NCBI RefSeq assembly: GCF_947496775.1
Contig: NZ_CANMDU010000001.1
Location: 1 to 64,000, forward strand
Length of the DNA stretch: 64,000 nucleotides
Source: an uncultured Maribacter sp.
GTDB taxonomy: Bacteria > Bacteroidota > Bacteroidia > Flavobacteriales > Flavobacteriaceae
Reading direction: 5' to 3'
Below, one piece after another: positions 7,805 through 16,296 of the stretch. Position 1 is the first letter of the stretch, and the number at the start of each line of letters is the position of its first letter. The notes beneath the pieces are model-generated. The model was not told the DNA's origin and did no database searches. It saw only the letters and a list, made by a program, of their open reading frames with translations. Position numbers and translations under genes: made by a program.

Positions 7805-8881
7805 TTAGTATTTACTTTGTATAATTTGATTCATACTTACATCTTCATAATTTCTTTTTACAAAATCTAAGCCCAATTCTAAAATCTCTCCCATTGAATT
7901 ACACTTTTTAAAATCCATATCTAATATAAGCTCGTAAATAAGATCCTTTAACATGGCAATGTTTTCTGGAATAGATATAGAATCCTTTTTACAAATTTCC
8001 ACAAGTCTTGTTAACCTTCCTTCCCAACTTATTATCCGCTTAGCAACTATAGACCGTTCTTCTACCTTATACTGATCAATAGAATTCTTTTGCAGTTTTT
8101 TTCGCACTAATTCTACCATTAAAAAGTTTTCCTTAAAAAATTGCGGCCTATATACTTTTAATTTCCCCTCAAAACATTGCTGATCAAAATCAATTGCTCT
8201 TATTTTGTATACTACGTGGTCAAAATCGTGCGTGGGTACAATAACATAGTTATAAGAACGCATATCGCCAAGTAGCCTAATCATACATCGTTCATTAAAC
8301 TTTACAAACTCTTTTGCAAGTTGCGCTTTCTCTGATTCTGTACACTTAGGCAACATCTCTTTTATAAAAAAATCCCCAGGAATACCTGCTATATGCTCTT
8401 CTATTAAAGTATCTTCATGCACTAAAAAATTTAAATTATAAGGAGACAACATATGCTCCAATTCTAATCCGTAAATTCTAGAAGCATCTGTTTTTTTTAT
8501 ATAAAAATAGGTGAAATTATCATTTAAAATATTCCTTACTTTTATACGAAAAGGCTTAGAATTACCAAACGTACAATAATCTACTGCATCTACATTTAAA
8601 TACTGAATAATAGCGTCACTACCATCAGAATGCAAAATAGAATATACCTTTTTTAAACTCAAATCTATCTCTTGCCGTTCATATTCGGAGTAATACACTC
8701 TAATCCATAAGGTATCTACATCATTAACATCGTAAACCGAAACAGAACCAGAAAAACGGAGTAAGTCTTCATAAAAAATAGGAATCTCTATTTTTCTATT
8801 ATAATTTTCCAAATAAGCATCTAACTCCCTATTAACAGGGTAGGCTGGTTTCTTTTTCGACATCAATTTCTCATCAGACAT
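7805..8881 (-). CDS. Conserved flavobacterial protein with protein-kinase-like motifs
   Basis: A 358-residue cytoplasmic protein with no named family that I recognise, though it looks like a conserved flavobacterial protein. Read as a protein-kinase-like fold, it shows a lobe-1 Lys in FYIKK (129-130) and Glu residues of a following helix (140, 142). A hinge-like strand LIEEHIAGIPGDFF (about 159-172) comes next. Then a catalytic-loop pattern, GDMRSYN, has Asp206 and Asn211 spaced as in HRDxxxxN, and IDFD (230-233) sits at the DFG position. These spacings match aminoglycoside-phosphotransferase/HipA-type kinases, but the N-terminal ~110 residues have no glycine-rich loop that I can see. It is monocistronic and convergent with the nucleoid protein gene. 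Kinase activity is inference only. Confidence 0.7.
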   Translation of the reverse strand: MSDEKLMSKKKPAYPVNRELDAYLENYNRKIEIPIFYEDLLRFSGSVSVYDVNDVDTLWIRVYYSEYERQEIDLSLKKVYSILHSDGSDAIIQYLNVDAVDYCTFGNSKPFRIKVRNILNDNFTYFYIKKTDASRIYGLELEHMLSPYNLNFLVHEDTLIEEHIAGIPGDFFIKEMLPKCTESEKAQLAKEFVKFNERCMIRLLGDMRSYNYVIVPTHDFDHVVYKIRAIDFDQQCFEGKLKVYRPQFFKENFLMVELVRKKLQKNSIDQYKVEERSIVAKRIISWEGRLTRLVEICKKDSISIPENIAMLKDLIYELILDMDFKKCNSMGEILELGLDFVKRNYEDVSMNQIIQSKY

Positions 8882-8903
8882 ACTTCTACTTTTTTAATAA
8901 AAC

Positions 8904-8911
8904 TAAAGATA
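8904..8911 (-). promoter_or_regulatory. Possible -7 element (TATCTTTA, one mismatch)
   Basis: On the minus strand TATCTTTA differs from TAnnTTTG only at the last base and lies 22 nt before the start at 8881. It is the best candidate promoter for the kinase-like gene. Confidence 0.35.
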
Positions 8912-9006
8912 CAAGATATTTCACCATTGTAATTTACAGATTGACAACATTTTATTTTGTAGGAATTATACTACCATTATTTTAGTGCCAACTTTAAACA
9001 AAAAAA

Positions 9007-10668
9007 ATGAAATTTAAATATATACTTTCATGTCTATTTATCTTATTCATTACTTCTACATATAGTCAATTAAGCGATCTTCATTATTTACCCCCATTAA
9101 AACAGAATAGAAACAACCAAGCTATTCAGCAACAAGCAATATATTTATCCACTCCAAATAGTACTGCTTTTAACGTACATGTTTATCAAGGAACTAATAC
9201 AACTCCTATTACAACTTTTTCCTTATCAAAAACAACTCCAATAACTTATACACTTGGAAATGGGGACAACAATATAACCTTAGTTACCAATACCAACACT
9301 GGCGTTATACTATCTAAAAGCGGTTTAAAGTTCGAAGCTCCATCTGGAGAAAAGTTCTACGTTAACTATAGAGGACGTTCTAACTCTCAGGCCACTTCTC
9401 TTACTTCTAAAGGCAGGCCTGCTCTTGGTCAAAACTTTAGATGGGGAGGCCCTCCAATACGCGCTAACCATAACACTATGAGTTCTTCTTTGGGTATAAT
9501 GGCTACAGAAAACAATACCGTAGTAGATATTTTTGGATATGATACCAATTGCGAATTTAGGTTGCAAAGCGACGCCGATGGCATTACGGCTAATACAATT
9601 CAAATTACCTTGAGCGCAGGTGAAAGCTTTGTTTTAGAAGCTATTAAAAATCAGGCTACAGCAAACATTGATGGCTGGTTAGGTGCTACAATTACATCTA
9701 ACAAAGATATTGCAATTAGCAATGGAGCGTTAAATTTTGGAGTTAGGTCTACTAGTGCTTCACGGGATGCCGGTATTGATCAACCAGTACCCACTAATAG
9801 TATTGGAAGAGAATATGTTTTTGTTAGAGGAAATGGAAATAATGAAAATGAATTCCCTTTAATTATTGGCACTCACGACAATACCGATGTATTTATTAAT
9901 GGATCTACTACTCCAATAGCAACTATTAACAATGGCGAGTATGTAGAAATACCCGGTTCTCATTATTCAGGAACCTCACGAGGTCACAATATGCTTGTAA
10001 CCACTTCTAAAGATTCTTATGCTTATCAAGTTACATCAGGAGCTTCTGGCATTCATACTGTGGGGCTAAATTTCATAGCCCCTGTAAACTGCTTACTTCC
10101 AGATACAATGGATCATATTACAGATATAAGAGATATTGCTGGTATTAACGCTACTGGAGGTATAAGTTTAATAGCGTCTACCTCAACCCCAAATGCAAAC
10201 ATTATTGTTACTGACAATACAGGAGTTGTAACACTTCCTAATCCTATTCCTGTAACTGGAACAGCAGACTGGAAAACATTTTTTATTAGTGGTTTAAATG
10301 GTAATGTAACTATTGAATCCACAGGTCCAATTGCAGTAGGTTTTCTTGGTTTTAATGGCGCCAGAGGAATTGCTGGTTATTTTTCTGGTTTCGACACTGT
10401 ACCAGATGTTAATTTAGAAATTACAGGAAAGAATTGTCTACCTGGTAGTGAAATAACGATTATAGGTGGAGAATTTGATAATTATCAATGGTATATAAAT
10501 GGTACAGAAATTATCGGAGCAAATAGTAAAACATATATTCCGATAAAACCTGGAGATTATTACGTAGAAGTAACCAAAGGTTCCTGTTCATATCCTAGCA
10601 ATATTATTCATGCTAATATATGCACCATTATAACTAACAGAAGAATAACATATAGAGTCAAACAATAA
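9007..10668 (+). CDS. Secreted IgGFc-binding-protein-like surface protein
   Basis: The 553-residue protein has a signal peptide (about residues 1-20, ending TYSQ). A large beta-rich region (about 45-460) resembles the IgGFc-binding N-terminal domain, with TVVDIFGY, GLNFIAPVNC, GNVTIESTGPIAVGFLG and a closing YFSGFDTVPDV. An Ig-like module follows (about 470-535; NCLPGSEITI, YQWYINGTEI, PGDYYVEVTKGSCSYPS). Homologues in Flavobacteria usually continue into further repeats and a T9SS sorting domain. Here the frame stops about 20 residues after the Ig-like module with no recognisable sorting signal, so the protein may be C-terminally shortened. Immunoglobulin binding should not be inferred from the domain name; a surface or adhesion role is more likely. 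Confidence 0.75.
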   Translation: MKFKYILSCLFILFITSTYSQLSDLHYLPPLKQNRNNQAIQQQAIYLSTPNSTAFNVHVYQGTNTTPITTFSLSKTTPITYTLGNGDNNITLVTNTNTGVILSKSGLKFEAPSGEKFYVNYRGRSNSQATSLTSKGRPALGQNFRWGGPPIRANHNTMSSSLGIMATENNTVVDIFGYDTNCEFRLQSDADGITANTIQITLSAGESFVLEAIKNQATANIDGWLGATITSNKDIAISNGALNFGVRSTSASRDAGIDQPVPTNSIGREYVFVRGNGNNENEFPLIIGTHDNTDVFINGSTTPIATINNGEYVEIPGSHYSGTSRGHNMLVTTSKDSYAYQVTSGASGIHTVGLNFIAPVNCLLPDTMDHITDIRDIAGINATGGISLIASTSTPNANIIVTDNTGVVTLPNPIPVTGTADWKTFFISGLNGNVTIESTGPIAVGFLGFNGARGIAGYFSGFDTVPDVNLEITGKNCLPGSEITIIGGEFDNYQWYINGTEIIGANSKTYIPIKPGDYYVEVTKGSCSYPSNIIHANICTIITNRRITYRVKQ

Positions 10669-10704
10669 TAAATTTCTTTTTACACTAAAAAATTGTAACA
10701 AAAA

Positions 10705-10712
10705 TAAATTTG
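10705..10712 (+). promoter_or_regulatory. Promoter -7 element (TAAATTTG)
   Basis: Exact TAnnTTTG match, 40 nt before the start of the ABC transporter ATPase gene at 10753. Confidence 0.6.
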
Positions 10713-10752
10713 ACTCGTCTTGTTACCATAATCCTTCTAAATAGAAATTAAA

Positions 10753-11655
10753 TTGGAAAATATTCTTACGGTTACCAATCTCACTAAAAAATACGGTTCG
10801 CTTACTGCGGTAAAAAACCTTTCTTTTACTATTGAAAAAGGAAATGTTTATGGTATTCTTGGCCCCAATGGCAGTGGAAAGTCTACTACCTTAGGAATTG
10901 TATTAAACGTTGTAAATAGAACCGAAGGAGAGTTTTCATGGTTTAATGGAAACTCCTCTACTCATGAAGCACTTAAAAAAGTAGGCGCAATTATTGAAAG
11001 GCCTAATTTTTACCCTTACATGACGGCTGTTCAGAACTTAAAATTGGTCTGTAAAATAAAAGATGTTTCGCAAGAAAAAATCGAAGAAAAACTAGAACTA
11101 GTCGGGTTACTAGACAGGAAATACAGTAAATTCAGAACCTATTCCTTAGGTATGAAACAGCGCTTAGCTATTGCTTCTGCCCTACTGAATGATCCTGAAA
11201 TATTAATACTAGATGAACCTACAAATGGATTAGACCCACAGGGAATTCACCAAATAAGAGAAATCATTAAAAAAATAGCCTCGCAAGGTACTACTATACT
11301 TCTGGCTTCTCATTTATTAGACGAAGTAGAAAAAGTCTGCAGCCACGTGGTTATTTTAAGAAAAGGAGAAAAATTATACGCAGGTAGCGTAGATGGTATG
11401 CTTACTAGTCATGGTTTTTTTGAGTTAAAAACAAAGGAACCCGAGAAATTAAAACAAATTCTAGAAGAACATAGTAGTTTTGGAGAAATAAAATATGATG
11501 ACGGATTGATTACTGGTTTCCTAAAAGAAGAATTAAATGCAGAAGTTCTAAACCAAACACTTTTTAAGAAAGGGATTGTACTATCACATTTAGTAAAAAG
11601 AAAAGAGAGCTTAGAGGAACAATTCTTAACCTTAACAAAAAACCAAGCCAATTAA
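10753..11655 (+). CDS. ABC transporter ATP-binding protein (BcrA/CcmA-type exporter)
   Basis: A 300-residue ATPase subunit. Walker A GPNGSGKST is at residues 37-45, the signature YSLGMKQR near 134, Walker B ILILDEPTNGLDP near 154, and the switch His in LLASHLLDE near 183. The family pairs with an ABC-2 permease to export peptides, antibiotics or lipids. The permease gene follows after 22 bp. The start used is TTG at 10753, giving ENILTVTNLTKKYG directly at the domain edge; no ATG fits better. The substrate cannot be predicted. Confidence 0.92.
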   Translation: MENILTVTNLTKKYGSLTAVKNLSFTIEKGNVYGILGPNGSGKSTTLGIVLNVVNRTEGEFSWFNGNSSTHEALKKVGAIIERPNFYPYMTAVQNLKLVCKIKDVSQEKIEEKLELVGLLDRKYSKFRTYSLGMKQRLAIASALLNDPEILILDEPTNGLDPQGIHQIREIIKKIASQGTTILLASHLLDEVEKVCSHVVILRKGEKLYAGSVDGMLTSHGFFELKTKEPEKLKQILEEHSSFGEIKYDDGLITGFLKEELNAEVLNQTLFKKGIVLSHLVKRKESLEEQFLTLTKNQAN

Positions 11656-11677
11656 TCCATCCGAAACAAAAAGCATC

Positions 11678-12511
11678 ATGATACGATTACTACACATAGA
11701 ATTCATAAAACTCTGGAATAATAGAGCAAGTAAAGTTTTGGTTATTACCTATTTTGCATTACTTACTTCTATTGCATTGATAGCAGCCATTAAATTTGAT
11801 ATAGGACCAATAAAATTTCATTTAGCAGAAGTCGGCATTTTTAATTTTCCTTACATATGGCATTTTAACACTTTCGTAACCGGTTTTTTTAAACTATTCT
11901 TAGCAATTGTCATTGTTTCTATGATGGCTAATGAATATAGTAACAAAACAATTAAACAAAACCTAATAGATGGTTTGTCTAAAAAAGAATTTATACTATC
12001 TAAATTTTTAACCGTAATTACTTTTGCTATTGTATCTACTATATTCGTTTTCTTTGTTTCTTTAATTTTAGGACTTATATATTCAGATTTCAATGAGCTC
12101 TCTATAATATTTTCTGATTTAACATTTGTATTTGCTTTTTTTATAAAATTAATTGGCTTCTTTTCTTTTTGTCTTTTTCTAGGTATTTTGGTAAAACGTT
12201 CTGCATTTGCCTTGGGGTTTTTAATAGTTTGGCAAATTTTAGAAGGAATATTCAGAGGCTTAATTCGTTGGAAATTATTTGATGCTAACGCCACGGATAC
12301 TGTTATGGGGTTCTTCCCATTGCAATCTATGTTTAACTTAATTAAAGAACCTTTTACTCGCTTAGAGGCAGTACAAACAGTTGCAGACCAAGTCGGAGAA
12401 AAAATATCTTTGAATTACCACACCCACTGGTATGAAATATTAATAGTACTTGCTTGGACGGCAATATTTATTTACTCCTCTTATGCTTTACTAAAAAAGA
12501 GAGATCTGTAA
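11678..12511 (+). CDS. ABC-2 type transporter permease
   Basis: A 277-residue membrane protein with about six hydrophobic segments. The first follows the cytoplasmic start MIRLLHIEFIKLWNN, and the last precedes LLKKRDL at the C-terminus. The segment MMANEYSNKTIKQNLIDGLSKKEFILSKF is the cytoplasmic loop typical of ABC-2 permeases related to bacitracin and lantibiotic exporters. It lies 22 bp behind its ATPase and the two form one transport unit. The following gene, a secreted T9SS substrate, begins 46 bp later. Confidence 0.88.
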   Translation: MIRLLHIEFIKLWNNRASKVLVITYFALLTSIALIAAIKFDIGPIKFHLAEVGIFNFPYIWHFNTFVTGFFKLFLAIVIVSMMANEYSNKTIKQNLIDGLSKKEFILSKFLTVITFAIVSTIFVFFVSLILGLIYSDFNELSIIFSDLTFVFAFFIKLIGFFSFCLFLGILVKRSAFALGFLIVWQILEGIFRGLIRWKLFDANATDTVMGFFPLQSMFNLIKEPFTRLEAVQTVADQVGEKISLNYHTHWYEILIVLAWTAIFIYSSYALLKKRDL

Positions 12512-12557
12512 ATTACATAGTTAAAAAAATTAGTATATTGTGTTGTTATCCAACACA

Positions 12558-15263
12558 ATGAAAAATATTATATTTTATATTGTTTTCTTTTTTTTCAATC
12601 CCTTTATACTACAAAGTCAAGGAGAGACTTCCAATTGGTATTTTGGTAACAATGCAGGTATTCATTTTAATAATGATGGTAGCGTTACAGCTCTCACTGA
12701 TGGTCAATTAAACACTCTAGAAGGGTGCGCTACAATTTCAGACAGCCAAGGAGATTTATTATTTTATACCGATGGAAGTCGGGTTTACAATAGAGATCAT
12801 AATTTAATGGAAAACGGAAGTGGGTTATATGGTAACACCTCTAGCACCCAGTCCGCAATAATTATTCCTCACCCAGAAAGTCCTACTATTTATTACATAT
12901 TTACGGTTGACGTTACTTTAAACAATGGCGAAATTGATGAGGGATTAAACTATTCAATAGTAGACTTGAGTTACAATAACGGTAACGGTACAGTTCTCCA
13001 AAAGAACATTAATCTTCTTCAAGATTGCTCAGAAAAACTTTCGGCTGTTATAAAAGATTGTTCTAGTAAATCTATTTGGTTAGTGACATTAGCCTCGGAG
13101 AATGGCCAGCAAAATACTTTTAACACCTATCATGCTTTTGAAATAAATGCAACAGGTGTTGTACATAATTCTGTAAAAAGCACATTTAACGATATAGCCA
13201 TTGAGGACCCTAGAGGCTATTTGAAATTTTCCCCTGACGGAAAAAAAATAGCTAGCGCGAACATGCGTTCTGGTCTCTATTTATATGATTTTGATGACGC
13301 AACAGGTATTTTTTCAAATCAAGAACAAGTTGTAATTGCAGACGAGCACAAAAATGCCTACGGGATTGAATTCTCTGGTAATGGAAATTTCCTATATGTT
13401 CATACTTCTAATGATATACAAAATCGAAATCAAATTACTGATCATGCATCTTCTTTACTTCAATTTTCACTGGATGAAATAAACAGTAACGGTTCAGAAG
13501 TAGTTCTACATAAAGATGCTATTTACAGAGGAGCTTTGCAATTAGGAAACAACGGAAAAATATACAGGACCATTGCAGCAAACTACCTTAACGGCATACC
13601 TCAATTAGGGGTTATTAACGAGCCAAATAAAAAAGGAGAGGACGCAAGCTACCTACATAATGCCATATCCCTTGCTGGAAGAAACGGAACTCAGGGACTA
13701 CCTCCATTTATTCAATCTTTTTTTAGTACAATTGACCTGGTAAATAATGAAGATGGTACTTCTTCTGGCGGCTTAACAGTTTGCGAAGGAGAGCCGTTTA
13801 AATTTGAAACTGATTTTTTTCCGGGAGCCACCTATAATTGGAAAAAAGATGGAAACCCATTTGTAAACCCAGACAACAACATATACGAAATTGATGTTTC
13901 AGAAGAAATTGATGCTGGTCGATATACCGTGGAAATTGTTCCCCTAGATTCTAGAGAATGTATAATATACGGAGAAGCAGTTTTAGCCATAAACCCTTCA
14001 CCTGCTATAACTACATTAACATTAACCCAATGTGACACCGGACCTACAAATATGTTAGACGGTATTACTTCATTCAATCTAAATCAAATAAATCAGCAAA
14101 GTGATTTGGTGTATACGTATTATGAATCTGAAGCAGATGTCCTAAACAATCTACCCATAGACAACACGACAAACTTCGTAAACACCAATCCGTATAACCA
14201 AACGATATACTATAAGGTGAGTAATAAATCTAATTGTAGCGTTACAGGAGAAATTAAACTTAATGTCACAGATGTTGATTTGGCCTTTAACAAACATTCG
14301 TTCTATACATGCGATGAAAACCCTGAAGATTCTGTTTCGGTAGGAACTTTTAATTTAGAAACCATAAGAATTAATAATTTTCCAGGTCAAAACATCGAGT
14401 TTTACCAAAACTTAGAAGACCTCTCATTAGAAAAAAATGAACTTCCAGATTTATTTACCTCTGCACCTGTAGTTGTATTTGGGAGAATAGAGAATAATAA
14501 TCAATGTCAAGATATTTTAGAAATTAATTTAGAAGTAGACCCATCCCCTTTATTTCAAATGGAAGAATCTTATACCATTTGTCTAAACGACCCATTCCTA
14601 TCGATAAATGCACCTCTAGGATTTGATTCTTACACTTGGATTAAAAAAAATGAAAACTCAGAAAGCAATATTGGTACAGGGGAAAATATAATAATTACGG
14701 AACCTGGCGCTTATATACTTGAAGCAAATTACCACTATAACCAATTAAATTCGACTATTCGTTGTCCCAGCAAAGTAGAGTTTAAAGTTGTTCCCTCGAA
14801 TATTGCAAAAATTGAAAATGTAAATATTAAAGATATTTCAAAAAACAATACTCTTATTATTGAAGTTTCTGGTCCTGGAAATTATGAGTATTCTATAGAT
14901 GGTATAGAATTTAGGGACGATAATTTTTTTAGCAACGTTCCTGCTGGTTTTAATACTGTATTTGTAAAAGACAAAAACGGATGTGGCATCTCTAAAAAAC
15001 TTATTTCTGTAGCTGGTTACGATAAATTCTTCACCCCAAATGAAGACAACAAGAACGATTTTTGGGAAATTAAGGGCTTAAAAAATATAACCTATGTCCA
15101 AATCTTTGATAGGTATGGACAATTAATAGCTTCATTAGATCCGCAGAACGCTAAATGGGATGGTACTTCAGGAAATATAAAGGTGCCTTCCTCGGACTAT
15201 TGGTTTAAAGCCAAACTTGAAGATGGGCGCGAATTTGCAGGTCATTTTACTTTAAAACGTTAA
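12558..15263 (+). CDS. T9SS type B sorting-domain secreted protein with N-terminal propeller
   Basis: A 901-residue secreted protein counted from ATG 12558. An in-frame GTG at 12540 would add six residues before the signal peptide and is less likely. After the signal peptide (about 1-22, ...ILQSQG) comes a propeller-like region. It opens NWYFGNNAGIHF and includes ISDSQGDLLFYTDGSRVYNR, LKFSPDGKKIASANM and GNGNFLYVHTSN, as in many flavobacterial type B substrates. Ig-like modules follow (near 410-480; KFETDFFPGATYNWKKDG). The final ~85 residues are the type B sorting domain: FFTPNEDNKNDFWEIKGL, then VQIFDRYGQLIA and a closing GHFTLKR. Surface attachment or release through T9SS is inferred. Confidence 0.9.
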   Translation: MKNIIFYIVFFFFNPFILQSQGETSNWYFGNNAGIHFNNDGSVTALTDGQLNTLEGCATISDSQGDLLFYTDGSRVYNRDHNLMENGSGLYGNTSSTQSAIIIPHPESPTIYYIFTVDVTLNNGEIDEGLNYSIVDLSYNNGNGTVLQKNINLLQDCSEKLSAVIKDCSSKSIWLVTLASENGQQNTFNTYHAFEINATGVVHNSVKSTFNDIAIEDPRGYLKFSPDGKKIASANMRSGLYLYDFDDATGIFSNQEQVVIADEHKNAYGIEFSGNGNFLYVHTSNDIQNRNQITDHASSLLQFSLDEINSNGSEVVLHKDAIYRGALQLGNNGKIYRTIAANYLNGIPQLGVINEPNKKGEDASYLHNAISLAGRNGTQGLPPFIQSFFSTIDLVNNEDGTSSGGLTVCEGEPFKFETDFFPGATYNWKKDGNPFVNPDNNIYEIDVSEEIDAGRYTVEIVPLDSRECIIYGEAVLAINPSPAITTLTLTQCDTGPTNMLDGITSFNLNQINQQSDLVYTYYESEADVLNNLPIDNTTNFVNTNPYNQTIYYKVSNKSNCSVTGEIKLNVTDVDLAFNKHSFYTCDENPEDSVSVGTFNLETIRINNFPGQNIEFYQNLEDLSLEKNELPDLFTSAPVVVFGRIENNNQCQDILEINLEVDPSPLFQMEESYTICLNDPFLSINAPLGFDSYTWIKKNENSESNIGTGENIIITEPGAYILEANYHYNQLNSTIRCPSKVEFKVVPSNIAKIENVNIKDISKNNTLIIEVSGPGNYEYSIDGIEFRDDNFFSNVPAGFNTVFVKDKNGCGISKKLISVAGYDKFFTPNEDNKNDFWEIKGLKNITYVQIFDRYGQLIASLDPQNAKWDGTSGNIKVPSSDYWFKAKLEDGREFAGHFTLKR

Positions 15264-15348
15264 TTCCTTAGAAATAGACCTACCCTAAAAAAATAAAACA
15301 TTTCTTACAAAAATAAGTTTATTAGTTTTTCTAGCGAGGTATGACTAG

Positions 15349-15356
15349 TATATTTG
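15349..15356 (+). promoter_or_regulatory. Promoter -7 element (TATATTTG)
   Basis: Exact TAnnTTTG match, 29 nt before the M48 peptidase start. Confidence 0.65.
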
Positions 15357-15385
15357 TATAAATAGCAAATTTTAAATATATACAA

Positions 15386-16153
15386 ATGAAACACTCCATT
15401 ACATTATTATTTTTGTCCCTAATTACGGTTTCCACACAAGCGCAATTTGGAAAAGTTCTTAAAAAAGGAAATGTAAACGCAGGAAAAAAACTAGTAAAAG
15501 CTGCAACTTTATCCGATGAAGATATGGCAGCATTATCCTTACAATCCGTTCTATGGATGGACGACAACAATCCTGTAGCTGGTCCCGGAGATCCTTATGG
15601 AGAACGTTTAAATAAATTGGTTAGCGGATTAGAAACAGCAGATGGTCTTACTTTAAACTTTAAAGTGTATTTGGTAGTAGATGTTAATGCTTTTGCAACA
15701 CCAGATGGTAGTGTAAGAGTTATGGCTGGCTTAATGGATTTAATGACTGATGATGAAATCCTAAGCGTTATAGGGCATGAAATAGGGCATGTTAAATTAG
15801 GACACTCTAAAAAAAGATACCAATCTGCTTATGGTATTTCGGCGGCTAAAGATGTAGCTACTGCAAATACTGGAGCTGGAAAAATTTTGGCCGATGATGA
15901 AATAGGAAATTTTGTGGAAACGGTTGCTAATGCACAATTTTCACAAACCCATGAATCTGACTCTGATGCATATGGCTTTAAGTTCTTAGTTTCTAAGGGA
16001 TACAATTACCATGCTATGGCAGGGGCCTTTCAAAAACTTGCAGATTTAAGTGGCAATGGTGGTAAAGGTTCAATCACTTCCTCGCATCCAGGTTCTGCTA
16101 AACGTACAGAACGTGCTAAAAAATGGGCTAAAGAGCAAGACGCAAAAAAATAA
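15386..16153 (+). CDS. Periplasmic M48 family metallopeptidase
   Basis: The 255-residue protein has a signal peptide (about 1-20, ...STQAQ). The zinc motif HEIGH is at 131-135, and the third ligand region HESDSDAYG (Glu190) is spaced as in the M48 (HtpX/LoiP/BepA-like) family. It lacks the membrane helices of HtpX and the TPRs of BepA, so it resembles LoiP-type periplasmic proteases involved in envelope quality control. It has its own promoter and terminator and is therefore monocistronic. A Cys-containing lipobox was not seen. Confidence 0.9.
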   Translation: MKHSITLLFLSLITVSTQAQFGKVLKKGNVNAGKKLVKAATLSDEDMAALSLQSVLWMDDNNPVAGPGDPYGERLNKLVSGLETADGLTLNFKVYLVVDVNAFATPDGSVRVMAGLMDLMTDDEILSVIGHEIGHVKLGHSKKRYQSAYGISAAKDVATANTGAGKILADDEIGNFVETVANAQFSQTHESDSDAYGFKFLVSKGYNYHAMAGAFQKLADLSGNGGKGSITSSHPGSAKRTERAKKWAKEQDAKK

Positions 16154-16171
16154 ATCTCAATAACATAAAAT

Positions 16172-16217
16172 TAAAAGTAAAAGGCAATGGTTTTAGACCA
16201 TTACCTTTTACTTTTAA
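16172..16217 (+). terminator. Terminator after the M48 peptidase
   Basis: A long A/T-rich stem, AAAAGTAAAAGG-CAATGG paired with CCATT-ACCTTTTACTTTT around a short loop, lies directly after the stop codon. Confidence 0.8.
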
Positions 16218-16276
16218 CAAACACTAATTACCCTTGATAATGCAAGTTGCTCACTACTAGCCATAATAAATGATGT

Positions 16277-16284
16277 TACTTTTG
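16277..16284 (+). promoter_or_regulatory. uvrB promoter -7 element (TACTTTTG)
   Basis: Exact TAnnTTTG match with only 12 nt to the uvrB ATG, implying a 5' leader of well under 12 nt. Confidence 0.65.
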
Positions 16285-16296
16285 TATTTTTAACAA

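Noticed and set aside
11851-12294. Lys-rich minus-strand ORF over the ABC-2 permease gene
   Set aside because: Antisense to a membrane protein; the Lys bias is what T-rich codons give in reverse.
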